Source: Candidatus Aerophobota bacterium (lineage in GTDB: Bacteria > Aerophobota > Aerophobia > Aerophobales > B3-G15). Taken from it: a stretch of 7,608 bases of DNA. Position numbers and translations under genes: made by a program. Each line of letters begins with the position of its first letter. Position 1 is the first letter of the stretch. The stretch lies in assembly GCA_021163905.1 (NCBI GenBank), contig JAGGTG010000104.1, positions 1 through 7,608 on the forward strand. The letters run 5' to 3'. The notes beneath the pieces were generated by a model, which was not told the DNA's origin, searched no databases, and worked only from the letters and a program-made list of their open reading frames with translations. Below, piece by piece: positions 5,759 through 7,608 of this stretch.

Positions 5759-7042
5759 TTATTTAATTTCCTTGCCTATTGCTTTAACCAGAGATGCTCT
5801 GGCCAGGTTATAATCGTATAAAGCTCTGGTGTAGTTTAATCTTGCCGTAGTCAGGGCAAGATTAGCATCAAACACCTCTACCTGGGTAATAGTACCACTT
5901 TTATATCTTCCTTCAGCAATAGATAGGGCCTCCTGTGCCTGATTAATATTTTGCTTCTGAGCAGAAAGAACCTCCTTTGCCGCCTGGAGGTCCCAGAAAG
6001 CCTTTTTCACCTCTAATTGAATTGCATCCTTTAATTGCTTAACTGCCAGTTCTATCTGCCTTAACTGAGATATCTTTTGTTCCAGAAAAGCCTTAGTTTT
6101 ACCCGAATCAAAAAAAGGGAAAGATAAAACGAGGTTGATATTCCAGTTTTTCTCCCATTCATCCTTCTCTGCAGAGATTTTATACTCATAATTTCCAACA
6201 AAAGACAAAGTTGGCTGATTTTTTACCCGGGCCATATGGACAGCAAGTTTAGCTATATCTTTACTGATAATTAAACTCATTAAATCAGCTCTGGAGCTAA
6301 ATGCTGTCTTAATAGCCTCACTCAGGGTTAAACTTGCAGGTTGAAACTTTAACTCTCCTTCTATTTTTAAAGAAGAGGAAGGTAAAGATAAAAGATTTGC
6401 CAGTCTTTCTCTGGCTAAATTTAAGTTATTTATTGCCTGGATTAAATCTGGTTTGAGATTAGCAACTTGCACTTTTGCCCTTAAAAGGTCAAAACGAGAG
6501 GCTCTTCCTGACTGATAAAAAGATTCCACCACCTTTAAATGAAGTTTTGCCTGATGTAGGGCCTGCTCTCTTATTTTCAGGTTTTCCTTGGCTAAAAGAA
6601 CAGAATAAAAACTTTGTTTTACCTGAAAAATAAGGTTATCCTGGGTATTCTTTAAATCCTGTTTTGCCCTGTGATAGTTTAATCTGGCCTGTTTACTGGC
6701 AAGAGTTAATTTCCCACTTGTATAAAGAGGTTGAGTCAAAGAAAAAGTGAGAGATGTTGTATCCTGCTCACCCATAGGAAACTCTCCCACATGAGGGATA
6801 GAAATAGAGGGGACCTTACCAAGATGGGTATAAGTTCCATTAAGGTTAAAAGAAGGACGGTATCCTGCAGCTGCTTCCTTTACTTTCTGTTCAGCTTCTT
6901 TCACTTTCTCTTTAGCCAAAAGAATCCGGGAATTATTCTTTAGAGCTATATTTATTGCTTCATTTAAGGTGATCGCCTGAGAACAGGAGGAAAGAAAAAA
7001 GAGAGGGAATACAACTATCAAAAATAAATATTTAACCTTCAT
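5759..7042 (-). CDS. TolC-family outer membrane efflux protein
   Basis: The outer membrane channel of the exporter. With the start chosen here it is 427 residues, typical of TolC/OEP proteins. Two homologous halves are plain: the first opens with TLNEAINIALKNN (about 25-37), the second with TLSEAIKTAF (about 239-248). Each half has the usual coiled-coil pattern, with FYQSGRASRFDLLRAK and RYKSGTITQVEVFDANLAL in matching places and LARERLANLL / LARASLVKAIG at the helix ends. A longer form could begin 22 codons upstream (7108), but that would overlap the regulator gene heavily and put a polar stretch before the signal peptide. ATG 7042 has GAGG six bases upstream and starts a normal signal sequence. 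The signal ends FLSSCSQA: LSSC fits a lipobox (Cys20), so a lipoprotein is possible, while cleavage after SQA (residue 23) is the alternative. The start overlaps the regulator's end by 11 nt. Confidence 0.94.
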   Translation of the reverse strand: MKVKYLFLIVVFPLFFLSSCSQAITLNEAINIALKNNSRILLAKEKVKEAEQKVKEAAAGYRPSFNLNGTYTHLGKVPSISIPHVGEFPMGEQDTTSLTFSLTQPLYTSGKLTLASKQARLNYHRAKQDLKNTQDNLIFQVKQSFYSVLLAKENLKIREQALHQAKLHLKVVESFYQSGRASRFDLLRAKVQVANLKPDLIQAINNLNLARERLANLLSLPSSSLKIEGELKFQPASLTLSEAIKTAFSSRADLMSLIISKDIAKLAVHMARVKNQPTLSFVGNYEYKISAEKDEWEKNWNINLVLSFPFFDSGKTKAFLEQKISQLRQIELAVKQLKDAIQLEVKKAFWDLQAAKEVLSAQKQNINQAQEALSIAEGRYKSGTITQVEVFDANLALTTARLNYTRALYDYNLARASLVKAIGKEIK

Positions 7043-7487
7043 CTCTTGCCTCATTGGAGATTCTTTGATGCAGGACTTGAAGTACCTGTAAAATCTTTTT
7101 TCTCTCATTGGAGGTTAACTTTTCTAAAATTGAGATTATTTTTTTTCTCCTTGCCTCTTCAAATTTTCTAACTATATCGCCTCCCTGAGAGGTTACACTT
7201 ACTCTAACCACCCTTCTGTCTGAAAGATCGGCTTTTCGAACTACAAATCCCTTTTGAACTAACTTGTCTACGATACGGGTAAGGGTACTAAGCTGTATAT
7301 CTGTTTCTCTCCCCAATTCACTCATCATAGGCTCTTTCAAGGTATAAATCTGCCGGAGCACCTGAACTTGAACAAAGTTGATATCTATATCGAGAACTTC
7401 CTCAAGCCCCTCCATCCCGAAGACTTTAGCTAAATCTGGAATTAATTTATCCAGAATAGCTGCCTGTTGCTTGATCTCTTCTTCCAT
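7032..7487 (-). CDS. MarR-family transcriptional regulator
   Basis: A 151-residue dimeric winged-helix repressor, first gene of the pump operon, expected to control it in response to a ligand. Helices 1-50 supply the first part of the dimer fold; a helix-turn-helix follows, with EPMMSELGRETD (52-63) and recognition helix LSTLTRIVDKLVQKGFV (66-82). The wing carries the family's DRR signature, SDRRVVRVSVTSQG (89-102), and C-terminal helices (about 103-146) complete the dimer interface. It has no cysteine, so it is not an OhrR-like thiol redox sensor; ligand binding is more likely. The start at 7487 has GAGG seven bases upstream (7498-7495). A longer frame from 7556 is rejected because that ATG lies inside the promoter spacer and would be upstream of the transcript start. 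Autoregulation through the palindrome at 7510-7526 is inferred. Confidence 0.93.
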   Translation of the reverse strand: MEEEIKQQAAILDKLIPDLAKVFGMEGLEEVLDIDINFVQVQVLRQIYTLKEPMMSELGRETDIQLSTLTRIVDKLVQKGFVVRKADLSDRRVVRVSVTSQGGDIVRKFEEARRKKIISILEKLTSNERKKILQVLQVLHQRISNEARDEG

Positions 7488-7509
7488 AATACCCCCTCTC
7501 CTTTTAAAA

Positions 7510-7526
7510 ATTTTCAATATGAAAAT
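7510..7526. promoter_or_regulatory. Perfect 17-bp palindrome, candidate MarR operator
   Basis: ATTTTCA (7510-7516) and TGAAAAT (7520-7526) are exact inverted repeats around a 3-bp centre. The site lies between the expected transcript start (about 7538) and the ribosome site (about 7498), where a bound dimer would block the polymerase. Length and symmetry suit a MarR dimer. Palindromes of A/T arise easily in such DNA, but position next to a MarR gene supports the call. Confidence 0.6.
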
Positions 7527-7544
7527 ATATATCCCTGCAACTTT

Positions 7545-7572
7545 ATTATAATACAATTTTTTAAAATGTCAA
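7545..7572 (-). promoter_or_regulatory. Efflux operon promoter, TTGACA-16-TATAAT
   Basis: On the minus strand TTGACA (7572-7567) and TATAAT (7550-7545) are both perfect consensus boxes with a 16-bp spacer. Transcription would begin near 7538, giving a leader of about 50 nt before the regulator's ATG at 7487. A promoter this strong fits an operon normally held down by a repressor. No other promoter of this quality was noticed in the operon, so all five genes probably share it. Confidence 0.82.
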
Positions 7573-7608
7573 TATAACTCTGAACTGAAATTGGGACACT
7601 TTTCATAA

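Noticed and set aside
6731..6943. Plus-strand open frame opposite the channel gene
   Set aside because: Antisense shadow with a phenylalanine-rich tail and no ribosome site.
7488..7556. Upstream extension of the MarR gene to an ATG at 7556
   Set aside because: That ATG falls between the -35 and -10 boxes of the operon promoter, so it would not be in the mRNA, and the added residues do not look like a MarR N-terminus.

Overview
The window reads as chromosomal DNA from an AT-rich bacterium with an outer membrane. AGA arginine codons are common and intergenic regions are very AT-rich. A TolC-type outer membrane channel, a periplasmic adaptor and an RND pump can only work together in a two-membrane cell. 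The gene style (strong GGAGG-type ribosome sites, TTGACA/TATAAT promoters, a Firmicutes-like HU) suggests a deep-branching or Firmicutes-related diderm, for example a Halanaerobiales- or Atribacterota-like lineage. That placement is inference; the sequence alone does not fix the taxon.

Left part (1-1000). An AT-rich divergent control region lies upstream of a plus-strand HU gene (305-577), which has a textbook promoter at 185-213. A second good promoter faces the other way (132-159, minus strand) and would transcribe a structured stretch at 1-125 that contains a terminator-like hairpin; this may be a small RNA or the leader of a gene outside the window. HU is followed by a strong hairpin (593-616) and then a small gene of the Mth938/DUF498 (AAMDC-like) family (654-995).

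Main part (1007-7572). A compact minus-strand operon, read right to left, holds a MarR-type regulator, a TolC-type outer membrane channel, a long-hairpin periplasmic adaptor, an RND permease of 1027 residues and a 94-residue protein of the PG0541 transporter-associated type. Gene joins are tight: the first two genes overlap by 11 nt, and the later gaps are 13, 3 and 17 nt, which suggests one mRNA with translational coupling. A consensus promoter (7545-7572) and a perfect 17-bp palindrome just downstream (7510-7526) fit self-repression by the MarR protein, released by a compound that the pump exports.

The pump operon and the Mth938-family gene converge with only 11 bp between stop codons and no terminator there. 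The hairpin at 593-616 has its best T-run on the minus-strand side, so the pump mRNA may run antisense through the whole Mth938-family gene before it ends. The likeliest little-studied biology here is the small PG0541-type protein co-encoded with the pump, the antisense 3' end, and the minus-strand RNA at the left edge.
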